A stretch of DNA of 64,000 bases from Pirellula staleyi DSM 6068. GTDB taxonomy: Bacteria > Planctomycetota > Planctomycetia > Pirellulales > Pirellulaceae. Both the position numbers and the translations under genes were made by a program. Below are positions 8,729 to 17,981 of the stretch, piece by piece; positions within the stretch are counted from its first letter, which is position 1; each line of letters opens with the position of its first letter. The stretch lies in the NCBI GenBank assembly GCA_945875845.1, contig CAMCMB010000002.1, positions 123,936-187,935 on the forward strand, given 5' to 3'. Below the pieces are notes generated by a model, which saw only the letters and a program-made list of their open reading frames with translations, ran no database searches and was not told the DNA's origin.

Positions 8729-9262
8729 TTACCACCGCAGTTCCATCTGATCGATGATGTGATCTGCGAGTCGTTCGACGACGCGTTGGTTCGCCGTCGA
8801 GATGGACTGTCCTGCTTCCGGAACCAAGGAGACATTTTCGGCAAAGTAATACGTGGTTTCACCAGGTGGCAAAAATCGGTTGTCGAACAAGGGCTGACCG
8901 CGTCGATCGTTCCAACTCAATTCGACCGTGATCACAGACTGCAAGATACGAGGTTCGCTTGTATTTGTTTGGCTGACAACCCTCTTGGAGTCGGATGTTA
9001 GCCGGCATGTCATGATCGAATCAGCGGTTTCGATATTGGCAAGTTTGTACGGCGTACGGTGTTCAATCTCCTTTTGAACTGCTTCCGTCAGCATCACACC
9101 AAGCTCAGGCCGAAACGAATCGGACTTGATGATCGGCACATGAATGGTGCGAACGTTATTGCGGTAGAGGCTACGAGTACCGATTTGGTAACCGGCGCAT
9201 CCGGTCATCGAGGCGAAGACCAAGAAAACCGCAAATAGGCGTGCGATTTTCGACACTATCAT
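8729..9262 (-). CDS. lptE: LptE-like LPS-assembly lipoprotein
   Basis: I placed the start at the internal ATG ending at 9262 (177 residues), not at the track start at 9559. From there the protein opens with a lipoprotein signal (MIVSKIARLFAVFLVFASMTGC, lipid cysteine at 22). It also overlaps the upstream gene's TGA by ATGA, the classic coupled arrangement. The body (GTRSLYRNNVRTIHVPIIKSD..., VMLTEAVQKEIEHRTPYKL) matches the LptE/RlpB fold, the plug lipoprotein of the LptD barrel that inserts LPS into the outer leaflet. A distant lptD is at 22090 in this window. It is the third gene of the recO / BamD-like / lptE operon. Confidence 0.82.
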   Translation of the reverse strand: MIVSKIARLFAVFLVFASMTGCAGYQIGTRSLYRNNVRTIHVPIIKSDSFRPELGVMLTEAVQKEIEHRTPYKLANIETADSIMTCRLTSDSKRVVSQTNTSEPRILQSVITVELSWNDRRGQPLFDNRFLPPGETTYYFAENVSLVPEAGQSISTANQRVVERLADHIIDQMELRW

Positions 9263-10653
9263 CGTTTGCTCGAGCTGCCGTTGCCTGCGTTGGGCGTGCC
9301 GCTTGGAAAGGATCCACCTTGAGGCGTTGCGTTCGGATTTGAGGCGGTCCGTTCGTAGACGCTTCGCAAATTTTCTTCTTCGTCGACATTCGGCAACGGT
9401 TTTAGCAATGGCGCTATCTTGTCGCGAGTTGGGAACAGATCTGCGAGCCAGCTCATATGCTGTATGGGTTCGGCAGGCATACCTCCGGTCTTTTCCATCA
9501 TCGCTTTTGCTTGGTCGGCGAATGGCGTGTCGCTGTACTCCGCGAGCAATTGCGTACAATGCATTCTTGCCGCACGCGCTTCGCTCTTGTTGAAGCGGTA
9601 GGTGGCGTTGGTAAAGAGTCGTTCGGCTCGCCGGTACCGGACTTCTTTGAATGCATCCTGAATTTGGTCCTGTTCGTCTTTCGCCTTTTGAGGGAATTGA
9701 CGCACCATCTGTTTGATCATCTTCTCAGCTTTGTCCAATGATTCGCCCGAGTAATCCGCACCCTGATAGGACATGAGTGCGGATTTGACGCCGAGGAAGT
9801 GAGCATCAAACTGGTGCTCGCTGTCCGGGTAGGTTGTGATCAAGTCCTGATAAGTATCGAGCGCTTCGTTCCAGGTTCCCTTTTGGAAAGAAATATTGGC
9901 CAACTCCATGGTAATATCGTCTGCCAGTCGACCCGTCGGATTGTCCAATCGCATCTTTTCAAGAACTCGCTTGCCATGATTGTGCGTATCATTCCAAGGC
10001 CGCTTGTTGTCCGTGAGGTTGACGTGATAGAACGGGTCCTTAAATTCGAGCCAGTAAAGGCCAATCTCCATGCGGCGTTGGTCTACTTTGTCTTGGTAAC
10101 GAGTTCGAGGATAGTCTTTTAGGAGTTTAATGTAGTAGTTCTCGGCCTTTGGAAAATCTTCGGCAAAGAAGTAGCTTTCCGCAGACATCAAAAATGCGTC
10201 TTGCTCAAGGGCACTGCTCGTCCAGTTTTTTCCTGCCTCGATATATTTCTTTGCGGCTGCCCGAAATTGAACTTTTCGTTCGTCCCCTTCAAGCTTTGCG
10301 GCTTTCTTGAACAACTCGTCTGCTTGACTGTAGCTTTCGCGTGCAAGATCCTTGTTGACAGCTTTGGGTCCCATGCCAGGGATGCCCTGAAGAAATTTGG
10401 GAGTATTGCTTTCTCGCATTTTGTCGGCCCGAATGCCTTCGGGACGAATCCAGTTGCCTTCTTTGTCTTCGTAGCCTTCGATCGAGTTGCGCGCGCGGAC
10501 GTATTCGTCATCATCCTTCTTGGAAAGGCCGAGCGAAGCGCACCCTAGCTCGAAGCTCAGACCGGCAACTAGCCATACGCGAATAGCGTTTGAAAACGCT
10601 TGCCGGCTCCTATGGGCGGTGCCGATACCTTGTTGTTTGGTCAGGCTGGTCAA
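9259..10653 (-). CDS. BamD-like TPR envelope protein (TTG start)
   Basis: The track ORF starts at 10950 inside recO. I prefer a TTG at 10653-10651 that overlaps the recO TGA (TTGA), with GAGGA nine bases upstream, giving 464 residues. The N-terminus then reads LTSLTKQQ... followed by a hydrophobic segment ending in FELGC. This is a plausible but non-canonical lipobox (Glu at -3). About residues 85-430 are tandem TPRs of YfiO/BamD type (YSQADELFKKAAKLEGDERKVQF, AENYYIKLLKDYPRTRYQDK, ALDTYQDLITTYPDSEHQFDA). BamD is the lipoprotein scaffold of the outer-membrane protein insertase. The C-terminus is low-complexity, Gly/Ser/Asn-rich. Coupling to lptE by a 4-base overlap supports an outer-membrane biogenesis role. 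A general TPR lipoprotein cannot be excluded. Confidence 0.75.
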   Translation of the reverse strand: MTSLTKQQGIGTAHRSRQAFSNAIRVWLVAGLSFELGCASLGLSKKDDDEYVRARNSIEGYEDKEGNWIRPEGIRADKMRESNTPKFLQGIPGMGPKAVNKDLARESYSQADELFKKAAKLEGDERKVQFRAAAKKYIEAGKNWTSSALEQDAFLMSAESYFFAEDFPKAENYYIKLLKDYPRTRYQDKVDQRRMEIGLYWLEFKDPFYHVNLTDNKRPWNDTHNHGKRVLEKMRLDNPTGRLADDITMELANISFQKGTWNEALDTYQDLITTYPDSEHQFDAHFLGVKSALMSYQGADYSGESLDKAEKMIKQMVRQFPQKAKDEQDQIQDAFKEVRYRRAERLFTNATYRFNKSEARAARMHCTQLLAEYSDTPFADQAKAMMEKTGGMPAEPIQHMSWLADLFPTRDKIAPLLKPLPNVDEEENLRSVYERTASNPNATPQGGSFPSGTPNAGNGSSSKR

Positions 10654-11411
10654 CGCTGCAGTTCCTCTAAAAATTCCGTAAGTCGCAATCGTCGATCTGC
10701 TAAATTGGAGACGAATCTCTCCATCACAAATCTCACTTCGCCACGATACTCGCTGTCGATCGGTTCTGGCTCTTGGGCCCAGTCTGCGGTCGCGTACGAG
10801 ATCAAGTATCCAAGTGTTGGATTCCTGATTCGAAGCACGAAGCGTTGGCCGGGCAAACAATTTGGACATAGCACACCACCCGCAGCGATGCCGAGCCGCG
10901 TCCCATCTCCATTCCGCTCGGACTCTACAGCATTTCCGCAGCTCGCGCATAGATGAAAAGTTGGTAAATGTCCCAGCAACTTCAGCAATTGTATTTCGAA
11001 CCGCAAAACCACTTCCGGTGGGCTTTTTCCCGCATCAAGGTCCATCAGTGTTCGATCGGTCATTTCAAAGAGATCGGCCACTTTTTGATGCTCTTCGGTC
11101 ACTGTCAGCAACAACTCCGCCACGTAATACCCGCAGTAAAGCGGCAATAAGGAAATTTGAGCGGATCGAAACCGCCGAATCAGTTTGGATTCCGTTAATA
11201 GGTCGAGTGTGTCGTTGCTCTTCTGAATAAAGACAATCTGCGACTTCGCTAGCAAATCTAGAGACGACTCAAATGGACTGCGCAATCTGCGAGCCCCTTT
11301 GGCCACCGCCGAGACTTTGCCAAAATGGCGAGTAAAGAGCGTGACAACAAAACTGGTTTCACTCCAGGGGACCGCTCTGAGAACGATCGCTTCACTTTTT
11401 TCCGATGACAT
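10650..11411 (-). CDS. recO: RecO, DNA repair / recombination mediator
   Basis: A 253-residue protein, near the usual RecO size of about 240. The N-terminal OB-fold reads EAIVLRAVPWSETSFVVTLFTRHFGKVSAVAKGARR, highly typical for RecO. The helical C-terminal domain carries a four-cysteine zinc site, CASC and CPNC (LCASCGNA ... VLCPNCLPG). RecO loads RecA on SSB-coated gaps together with RecF and RecR. It is the first gene of a three-gene minus-strand operon in which each stop overlaps the next start by four bases (recO / BamD-like / lptE). The start MSSEKSEAIVL is accepted because the OB-fold begins at once. Confidence 0.92.
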   Translation of the reverse strand: MSSEKSEAIVLRAVPWSETSFVVTLFTRHFGKVSAVAKGARRLRSPFESSLDLLAKSQIVFIQKSNDTLDLLTESKLIRRFRSAQISLLPLYCGYYVAELLLTVTEEHQKVADLFEMTDRTLMDLDAGKSPPEVVLRFEIQLLKLLGHLPTFHLCASCGNAVESERNGDGTRLGIAAGGVLCPNCLPGQRFVLRIRNPTLGYLISYATADWAQEPEPIDSEYRGEVRFVMERFVSNLADRRLRLTEFLEELQR

Positions 11412-11526
11412 CGAATCCCTGAACGATTTTGGAAAGTTCCGTCAGTCGACCCACATTCCATAGCTTATGCGACCCGCAACAGCGAGCAAAGCCTAGCGGC
11501 AATCCGGTGCGTCCTTTCCTATTGCC

Positions 11527-11592
11527 AAAGTGGCGTAAGCTTCCAGCCTGCGAGGAATCACGGATGGCAAGCTGGAAGCTTACCCCACTTTT
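11527..11592. repeat. dispersed hairpin C, copy 1
   Basis: Arms aaagtggcgtaagcttccag (from 11527) and ctggaagcttaccccacttt (to 11592) pair around an AT-mixed loop. It belongs to the same family as 27529-27573 and 60424-60485 by the shared core gcttccagcctg and its complement. It lies between the divergent recO and ABC-F genes. Confidence 0.8.
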
Positions 11593-11703
11593 AAGCCCTG
11601 GCCGCATTCACTCGAATTGGGGATGAATTTTTCGGAGTTGCGAATATATTGGGGAAAATTTGATTTCTCCCCGTTCAATCTACGTTGGAAAGCTTTGCCC
11701 TGC

Positions 11704-13527
11704 ATGCCGCAGATTACAATTCAAGAATTGACCATTAGCTATCGCGGTCCAAGTTTATTATCTGCCGTTTCTTGTAGGATTGAGCCCGGAGAACACATCG
11801 GATTGCTCGGCCGAAACGGGAGTGGCAAGACAACCTTTATGCGGTTGATTTCCGGTCAAGAGCAACCGGAATCGGGCAAGATCGAGCTCAGCGACGGCAC
11901 GCGAATTGCCATCCTACCTCAAGACGTCCCCCTCGACATCGCTGGCAAAGTTGCAGACGTTATTGCGAAAGGACTACCTGAAGGCCTACACGATCTGGAA
12001 CACCACTGGGAACGCGATCAGTTGGTCGATCGAACATTGTCCCAAATGGAACTGGATGGAACAGCTGATTTTCAACGGCTTTCCACAGGTATGAAGCGCC
12101 GAGTCTTGTTAGCGCAAGCCATCGTCAGTAAGCCAGATGTTTTGTTGCTGGACGAGCCCACAAACCATTTGGATATCGACGCGATCACTTGGCTCGAAGG
12201 TTTTTTGGGGTCCTTGTCGTCGACGTTGCTCTTCGTAACGCACGACCGCGCCTTCTTGACGAAACTCGCCGAACGCATTCTGGAGATCGACCGGGGCAAA
12301 CTCTTTGACTGGGCGTGTGACTACCCTACATTTTTGAAGCGAAAAGAACTCGCATTGCTGGCGGAGGAAAAGCAAAATGCGTTGTTCGACAAGAAACTGG
12401 CGGAAGAGGAAGTTTGGATACGAACGGGCGTTAAGGCGCGTCGAACTCGCAATGAAGGTCGCGTACGAGCCTTGGAAGCACTGCGTCTAACACATGCGGC
12501 ACGTCGCAAGACCGATGGAAATGTTCGCTTGCAAATCGATTCCGGCGAACGCAGTGGAATGCTTGTTTGCGATCTCAAAGGGGCTTCGTTTGGTTATGAT
12601 CAAAAGACGATCATACCACCGCTTAGCATGACGATTATGCGAGGTGACAAGCTGGGCATCATCGGACGGAACGGCGCGGGTAAATCCACTTTGCTCAAAG
12701 GCTTGCTCGGTCGACTCGCACCCATGCAAGGAACCGTCAAATTGGGTACGAAATTGGAGATCGCCTACTTCGATCAAACCCGTGAGATTTTAGACTTAGA
12801 CAAGACGGCCGAAGAGAACGTAGGCCAGGGCAAGACGAATATCATGATCAATGGCCGATCGAAACACATCATCGGCTATCTTCAAGACTTTCTCTTTACG
12901 CCGGAGCAAGCTAGATCGCCCATCCGTTTTTTCTCGGGCGGCCAACGAAACCGACTACTGCTTGCCAAGCTATTTGCAAGACCCGCAAACATGCTGGTGA
13001 TGGATGAACCGACGAATGATTTAGACACCGAATCGCTGGAGTTGCTGGAAGAACGTTTGGTCGAATATGAGGGTACTGTCCTAATCGTCAGTCACGATAG
13101 AGCCTTTCTGAACAATGTTGTTACGAGCACCGTCGTGTTCGAAGAGACGGGGATCAAAGAGTACGTGGGAGGGTACGATGACTGGCTTCGTCAACGCAAA
13201 GCAGCCAAGAAAAAGGGTGAAAAAACGACTGAAGAGAATCGCCCACCCGTCACGGCACCCAAACAGCGAACGATGGGGGCCAACGATTCGGTGGCTATCG
13301 CAAAAAAGCTGAGCTTCAAAGAGCGAAGTGAGTTGGAGAAGATCCCCAGTTTGATCGAGCAATACGAAGCGGAACAACGAGCGACCCATGCCAGAATGCA
13401 GGAACCGGAATACTTCAAGCAACCGCAATCGAAGATAACCCAAGACCAAGCACGCCTCGGCACATTGGACGACATGTTGGTTGCTGCTTACGCCCGTTGG
13501 GATGAGTTGGTGGCCCGCGAGTCGTAA
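11704..13527 (+). CDS. uup: Uup-type ABC-F ATPase
   Basis: The start is placed at ATG 11704 (MPQITIQELTISYRG, 607 residues). The 29 extra residues of the track ORF precede the normal ABC-F beginning. Two ABC domains are in tandem. The first has Walker A GRNGSGKTT, signature RLSTGMKRR and Walker B LLLDEPTNHLD. The second has GRNGAGKST, FSGGQRNR and VMDEPTNDLD. There are no membrane segments, and a linker of charged helices separates the domains. A C-terminal charged coiled-coil tail (about 540-607) is the Uup hallmark. ABC-F proteins act on ribosomes; Uup also affects precise transposon excision and replication intermediates. Symbol assignment rests on the C-terminal coiled coil and could be another ABC-F subgroup. 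Confidence 0.87.
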   Translation: MPQITIQELTISYRGPSLLSAVSCRIEPGEHIGLLGRNGSGKTTFMRLISGQEQPESGKIELSDGTRIAILPQDVPLDIAGKVADVIAKGLPEGLHDLEHHWERDQLVDRTLSQMELDGTADFQRLSTGMKRRVLLAQAIVSKPDVLLLDEPTNHLDIDAITWLEGFLGSLSSTLLFVTHDRAFLTKLAERILEIDRGKLFDWACDYPTFLKRKELALLAEEKQNALFDKKLAEEEVWIRTGVKARRTRNEGRVRALEALRLTHAARRKTDGNVRLQIDSGERSGMLVCDLKGASFGYDQKTIIPPLSMTIMRGDKLGIIGRNGAGKSTLLKGLLGRLAPMQGTVKLGTKLEIAYFDQTREILDLDKTAEENVGQGKTNIMINGRSKHIIGYLQDFLFTPEQARSPIRFFSGGQRNRLLLAKLFARPANMLVMDEPTNDLDTESLELLEERLVEYEGTVLIVSHDRAFLNNVVTSTVVFEETGIKEYVGGYDDWLRQRKAAKKKGEKTTEENRPPVTAPKQRTMGANDSVAIAKKLSFKERSELEKIPSLIEQYEAEQRATHARMQEPEYFKQPQSKITQDQARLGTLDDMLVAAYARWDELVARES

Positions 13528-13536
13528 GTTAGGCTG

Positions 13537-16518
13537 CTAGAGATTTATGCCCGTCGCGGCATGCAATAGCCAAGCGGTCACGTCGCGCATCGGACCGGTC
13601 AGTCCTGCCGTAATAACCAAAACGACCCCACCGAGAATTGGATCGCTAGAGACGGATGCATAGGGTCCTTTATCCAGTCGATTGATCAAACCAATTTGCT
13701 GGTTCAGTTTTTGCATGCAATCGTTGAACTTTTCGCGAGCTGGCGATTCCATATCGGAACTATTTGCGAGCAAATCGCTTTGCTGTTTCTCGATCAAACT
13801 CGTGACCTCGTATCGAAACCGCCGTGCCTCGGAGCGCATGACAAAGGCCGCGAGAATGGATAGCAGCATAGGTGTCATGAGCGCCGCATACCATATTTGC
13901 GGTGTGCCCCAGGAATCCAACAAGGGAAGGCGTGCCAGCGCGAGAACGATGGAGAGAGCGGCGGGTGCCATCAACGTGTAACTTGAGCTCTCGCCGATCG
14001 CCATCGCGCGAGCGAGCTCTCGTCGATAGGCTCCGCATTGTTGCAACATGTTCTGGATCTTGAGAACTGGGTCTGCTGAATTATCCGTATCGTCCCACTC
14101 CTTGATAGTCTTTGCTTGGTCCGAAATCTCCTTGCGTGCCCTAAGGATACTGATGGTGGACATAGATGCCAGTAAAAAAAGCGAGATGGCAGCCAACCAT
14201 AGTGCAATCGTGGCGGTAAAGCGAGTGATTGCCCCTCGTGCTGGCGGCTCATCCACCCAAGTGAAACCAAGGGCTGCAAAGATCCCCAAAAACAACAGAC
14301 CCGCTAAGAGAACTCCTTTGGTGAATAAGTCGGTATCCGACTCGCATTTGCTCCATTCAAGCCAGCGTCGCAGGACCATCGCACTACTCAGAACTGTTAC
14401 CAAGTAGAACATAGCAACCGATGGCCAGATGCTGGTGGATTCAAGGAAAGTAATTTTCTCACCATCCACGGAATAGTCGCTGACCCACGCCACAATGAGT
14501 CCGAAGAGGGTAAAAACGGTTATGCAAACGAACCAAATAGGAAATGCGTCCTGATCGGCGATCCGTCCACCTGTGGTGATTTTAGGCTCTGGAGCCACCG
14601 GATCTCCGGACGGTTGCGTCAATCTTTTGCCAAGGCAAATGAGCTTGTTGATTGTTTCTATAAAAAAGTCTCGCACGGATTTCATCATATGGTACGCATC
14701 AAGGTGTACCTTGGTCAAACCGTTAGAAAACGAACGCATCACGAAGGTGATTCCGACAACGATCAAGCCAAACAAAACAATCGATAGAAACGATGTGCTT
14801 TGAGTCAGGGACTTTCGAACGCTGGATTGGCGTATAACGAAAGAGCTGGGCAAGCTATCGTTCGACAACTGAATGGGCCCTGAGTTACCGATTTCAAACA
14901 ATAGCGGCTTGAGGGCTTTTTTGTTGTTGGGATCGGATCGACCACAGATATCAAATAGGTCTTGCTGCTCAAGGTTGCCCTCCCCATCAAAAAAATTCGA
15001 GTCATCGAAATACTGTTTCGTGTCATCGAAACATCGAATCGCGATTAAGGTTGCCAGATACGTCGACGTTTGGTATCCATCGCGGAAGCTAGGCATATCG
15101 TTGGTTACCCAAGTGCAATCGCATCGCAATCCGTAGTGACTTGCCACCAACAGATTGCGACATGTTCGTAGGTGTTTTGGCTCGGAAAATCGCGAATTCA
15201 ATTCCGTTGTGAAAAAGGCAGCGGTCGGAAAGACACTCCGAGCCGCTTCAAATATTCTTAACTTGTCTCGATCGTCGGAACCAAGAACACCAACAGCCAC
15301 GACGTTTTCCGGGTTGTTTTTCCTGAGATCGGCTAGTGTGCGGTCCAGATAATCGGTGATCAGGTTTTCTCCGCTCACCGTGTCTGCCACACCACGTAAG
15401 TAGGATATGACGGCGAGGTCATTACCCTTGGCTTGGAACTCCGATTTCAATCCTTCGATGTATTTTTGGGAGCTCGCTTCCACAAACAGGACCGTTTTTT
15501 TTGAACCCAAACGGTCCAGGCTTCGGCCGCGTAATTCCAGTTCCGCGAGAAGCATTTTGGTCAAGTCGGAATCCACGCCGATCGTGTGCACCAAACGAAT
15601 CTTGACGCTTTCATCTTTGGTCTCGCGTGAGTCGGGAGTCTTAGTATCTTTTCGAAACTCGAGAAATAACTGATTGGGCTTAAGACTCGTATTCGAAGCC
15701 GTGCATACGCTGTTAAATAGTGCCGTGCCGAATTTCCATTCCTTGAAAAATGCGATGGTCTCTTTGTGCAATGAGCCATCTTCGGAATTCCTTGCGCTCT
15801 CGGCCTCCTCAGCCATACGACTCAAGGTGTTCGATGAACTTGGCCCGCAAATGACCAAGCCTTTGCGATTAGAAACAGGATTCTTCGTATCGATAATTCG
15901 ATTGCATAGCTGCGCGATAGTATGCAAGGGATAATGTCCAAGGTGCTCGTCGCGAATCCAAACGACTAAAACTGCGTTGCCTGTAGAATTGCTGTACAGT
16001 TTGAGGGGTACGTCGATTTCCGACTGCGTATGTGTAGAATTGGCATGATAGTAATCGTATTTCCCCTCAACGTAGGTCATGCGATCTGGAAAACGCATCG
16101 AATACCCGCTTACCGCTAACGCAAGTTCAACGGCATGTCGATGTCTTCGTCGCGATTCACCACCCTCGTACGAATCCGATCCACCTAGCACTTTCACGAA
16201 CACAAGCAACTTCCCATCTTTTCCGGTCTGGTCGCGAATGGTATCCAGGATCGATGGTGAAGACTCAGGTAGGAACTTTTCGAACTTGAGCTTGCTCTTA
16301 ATCTTGTCAAATGGATCGCACCAATTGTTGAGCGATTTACTGATAGAGTCCGGCGTGGTTGGATACATCACATCCGATTGGTCCGCTTGAGCGGAAGCAT
16401 CTTTTGATTTGGACGGATCACTCACCCTATCTGGCAAGAACGTAGTGGTTGCAAGTCCAAACATGCCTAAAACAACCGTTGCCATAACCAACTGATTTTT
16501 ATTGAGGCGAAGATCCAT
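13537..16518 (-). CDS. uncharacterised large membrane protein with extracytoplasmic receptor-like domain
   Basis: I do not recognise this family. The start is set at the ATG ending at 16518 (MDLRLNKNQLVM, 993 residues, AAAGG upstream); the track start at 16563 adds 15 residues. A signal-anchor lies at about 9-26. A soluble region of about 540 residues follows, with alternating strand/helix signals such as GNAVLVVWIRDEHLG, GLVICGPSSSNTL, VVAVGVLGSDDRDKL and RDGYQTSTYLATL. I read these as one or two Rossmann-like, periplasmic-binding-type lobes (inference). About seven to eight hydrophobic helices follow (near 565-587, 659-677, 694-716, 729-752, 763-784, 844-864, 874-892, 964-985). Charged coiled segments lie between the fifth and sixth. 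No kinase, GGDEF or ATPase motif is visible. Its stop lies 9 bases from the ABC-F stop (convergent). Confidence 0.8.
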   Translation of the reverse strand: MDLRLNKNQLVMATVVLGMFGLATTTFLPDRVSDPSKSKDASAQADQSDVMYPTTPDSISKSLNNWCDPFDKIKSKLKFEKFLPESSPSILDTIRDQTGKDGKLLVFVKVLGGSDSYEGGESRRRHRHAVELALAVSGYSMRFPDRMTYVEGKYDYYHANSTHTQSEIDVPLKLYSNSTGNAVLVVWIRDEHLGHYPLHTIAQLCNRIIDTKNPVSNRKGLVICGPSSSNTLSRMAEEAESARNSEDGSLHKETIAFFKEWKFGTALFNSVCTASNTSLKPNQLFLEFRKDTKTPDSRETKDESVKIRLVHTIGVDSDLTKMLLAELELRGRSLDRLGSKKTVLFVEASSQKYIEGLKSEFQAKGNDLAVISYLRGVADTVSGENLITDYLDRTLADLRKNNPENVVAVGVLGSDDRDKLRIFEAARSVFPTAAFFTTELNSRFSEPKHLRTCRNLLVASHYGLRCDCTWVTNDMPSFRDGYQTSTYLATLIAIRCFDDTKQYFDDSNFFDGEGNLEQQDLFDICGRSDPNNKKALKPLLFEIGNSGPIQLSNDSLPSSFVIRQSSVRKSLTQSTSFLSIVLFGLIVVGITFVMRSFSNGLTKVHLDAYHMMKSVRDFFIETINKLICLGKRLTQPSGDPVAPEPKITTGGRIADQDAFPIWFVCITVFTLFGLIVAWVSDYSVDGEKITFLESTSIWPSVAMFYLVTVLSSAMVLRRWLEWSKCESDTDLFTKGVLLAGLLFLGIFAALGFTWVDEPPARGAITRFTATIALWLAAISLFLLASMSTISILRARKEISDQAKTIKEWDDTDNSADPVLKIQNMLQQCGAYRRELARAMAIGESSSYTLMAPAALSIVLALARLPLLDSWGTPQIWYAALMTPMLLSILAAFVMRSEARRFRYEVTSLIEKQQSDLLANSSDMESPAREKFNDCMQKLNQQIGLINRLDKGPYASVSSDPILGGVVLVITAGLTGPMRDVTAWLLHAATGINL

Positions 16519-16835
16519 GGTGCGAGCCTTTTGTGAACGACCGAACTCAACATGAATCCTCATTGTATTTCAAAGGATTTGAAAAGAGGGGGAAACCGGT
16601 AAAAAAGGCTCTTCGCCCATTTTCCTGGGGGGCGAACCATCGGTGATTGCCAGGGCTAGATCCTCCCGCCTTGCAGTTTGAATTAGAATCTCAAGTCATA
16701 AGGTAGGAATTGTCCGCATTGCGATTGGGGCGGGCACTACCCACTACAGTTTTCTTGCAATTAACGGTACAACAGTGGCTGAAGAATCACGGTCGGGGTC
16801 ATTGGCAAAGGTTTGCACAGGTAGAGTGTTGTTCT
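16519..16835. other. 317-base divergent intergenic region upstream of dnaN
   Basis: It separates the large membrane protein gene (minus) from dnaN (plus), so both promoters should lie here. I see a possible weak plus-strand promoter, ttgaat with taaggt 15 bases on (about 16678-16704), but the spacing is short. No DnaA-box cluster of TTATCCACA type was seen, so nothing marks a replication origin. Confidence 0.4.
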
Positions 16836-17948
16836 ATGAAAATCGTTACGAATCGAGAGAAATTTCTGGCTGCATTTCAGATCGCTGCAGGAATAGCACC
16901 TTCCAGAAGTCCGAAGGAAGTCTTGAACAATGTCAAGATCGACGCAACCGATGGGCGGGTTGTGCTCATGGCCACCGACTTGGAAGCTGGGATTCGATTA
17001 GTGGTCGAAGACGTCCAAATCATTGTGCCCGGCCGGGCGTTGCTGAACGTCCAACGGGTGGGCAATATTCTTCGCGAAGCCAGCGACGAAACTCTGTCGC
17101 TGGAAACGAGTGAAAACACGTTGGACATTCAGGGGGGGCATTCCGAATTTCATTTGCCGCTCGCCAATCCAGATGAGTTTCCTAGCGTAGTCGAATTCGC
17201 GGAGGACAGTTACTTTGAAGTTTCCGCTCGATTGTTCAAGGAATTGGTCAAGCGAACCATATTTGCAACCGACAACGAGAGCACCCGATACCAACTTGGA
17301 GGTGTCCTCTTTGAAATGGACGGAGACCAAATCACGACGGTTGCGACCGATGGGCGAAGACTTGCCTGCATGAACGGCAAAGGCACCTCGATCGGGGGAT
17401 TCAAAAACTCGGGAATGTCGACGATTGTGCCAACGAAAACTCTGAACTTGATGGACAGGTCCATCAGTGAGAAGGATGAGTTGGTTCACATCGCAGCACG
17501 CAGCAACGACATCTTGATCCGAACGAACCGATGCACGATCTATTCGAGACTTGTCGAAGGTCGATATCCCAATTGGCGTCAAGTTATTCCCAGTCGCGAA
17601 AACAAAACACGAATCGAGGGAATGGTTGGGCCCTTTTTGACTGCGATTCGGCAGGCGTCCATTGTTGCGGACCCGGAAAGTCGTGGCGTTGAGTTTGTCT
17701 TCGGCAATGGTACGCTCGTTGTTGCTGCCAAAACGGCGGACGTAGGACAATCTCGAATTGAAATGCCAATCGATTACACAGGCGAAGAAGTCAAAATTAC
17801 AATGGACTACCGATTCGTTTCAGACTTCTTCAAGGCCCTAGACCTGGAAAAGCCATTTGCAATCGATGTCCGCAGCAATGCGGAACCAGCCATGTTTTCC
17901 ACGGATGATGGTTATACGTATGTTGTCATGCCGATGGCCAGACAATAG
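16836..17948 (+). CDS. dnaN: DNA polymerase III beta sliding clamp
   Basis: The start is set at ATG 16836 (MKIVTNREKFLAAFQIAAGIAPSRSP), giving 370 residues, the normal clamp length. The track ORF begins 42 residues too early. The three-domain clamp fold is visible in sequence: LNNVKIDATDGRVVLMATDLEAGI in domain 1, TRYQLGGVLFEMDGDQITTVATDGRRLA in domain 2 and SRLVEGRYPNWRQVIP entering domain 3. It ends in the typical VVMPMARQ terminus. It encircles DNA and tethers polymerase III. dnaA, recF and gyrB are not next to it, so the classical oriC order is broken. The next gene, a pseudokinase, follows after 33 bases and may be cotranscribed. Confidence 0.97.
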   Translation: MKIVTNREKFLAAFQIAAGIAPSRSPKEVLNNVKIDATDGRVVLMATDLEAGIRLVVEDVQIIVPGRALLNVQRVGNILREASDETLSLETSENTLDIQGGHSEFHLPLANPDEFPSVVEFAEDSYFEVSARLFKELVKRTIFATDNESTRYQLGGVLFEMDGDQITTVATDGRRLACMNGKGTSIGGFKNSGMSTIVPTKTLNLMDRSISEKDELVHIAARSNDILIRTNRCTIYSRLVEGRYPNWRQVIPSRENKTRIEGMVGPFLTAIRQASIVADPESRGVEFVFGNGTLVVAAKTADVGQSRIEMPIDYTGEEVKITMDYRFVSDFFKALDLEKPFAIDVRSNAEPAMFSTDDGYTYVVMPMARQ

Positions 17949-17981
17949 CGTCGAACGAAAGACGTTTTAGGACAAATAAAC

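Noticed and set aside
8588-9001. 137-residue plus-strand ORF
   Set aside because: Its first half is repeat A and its second half is antisense to lptE.
9263-9559. N-terminal extension of the lptE track ORF
   Set aside because: The extra 99 residues are arginine-rich shadow of the BamD-like gene. The signal peptide and the ATGA overlap fix the start at 9262.
10654-10950. N-terminal extension of the BamD-like ORF inside recO
   Set aside because: It reads the recO region in another frame. A TTG with a good ribosome site overlaps the recO stop.
16519-16835. Possible oriC upstream of dnaN
   Set aside because: No DnaA-box cluster, no AT-rich unwinding region and no dnaA neighbour.
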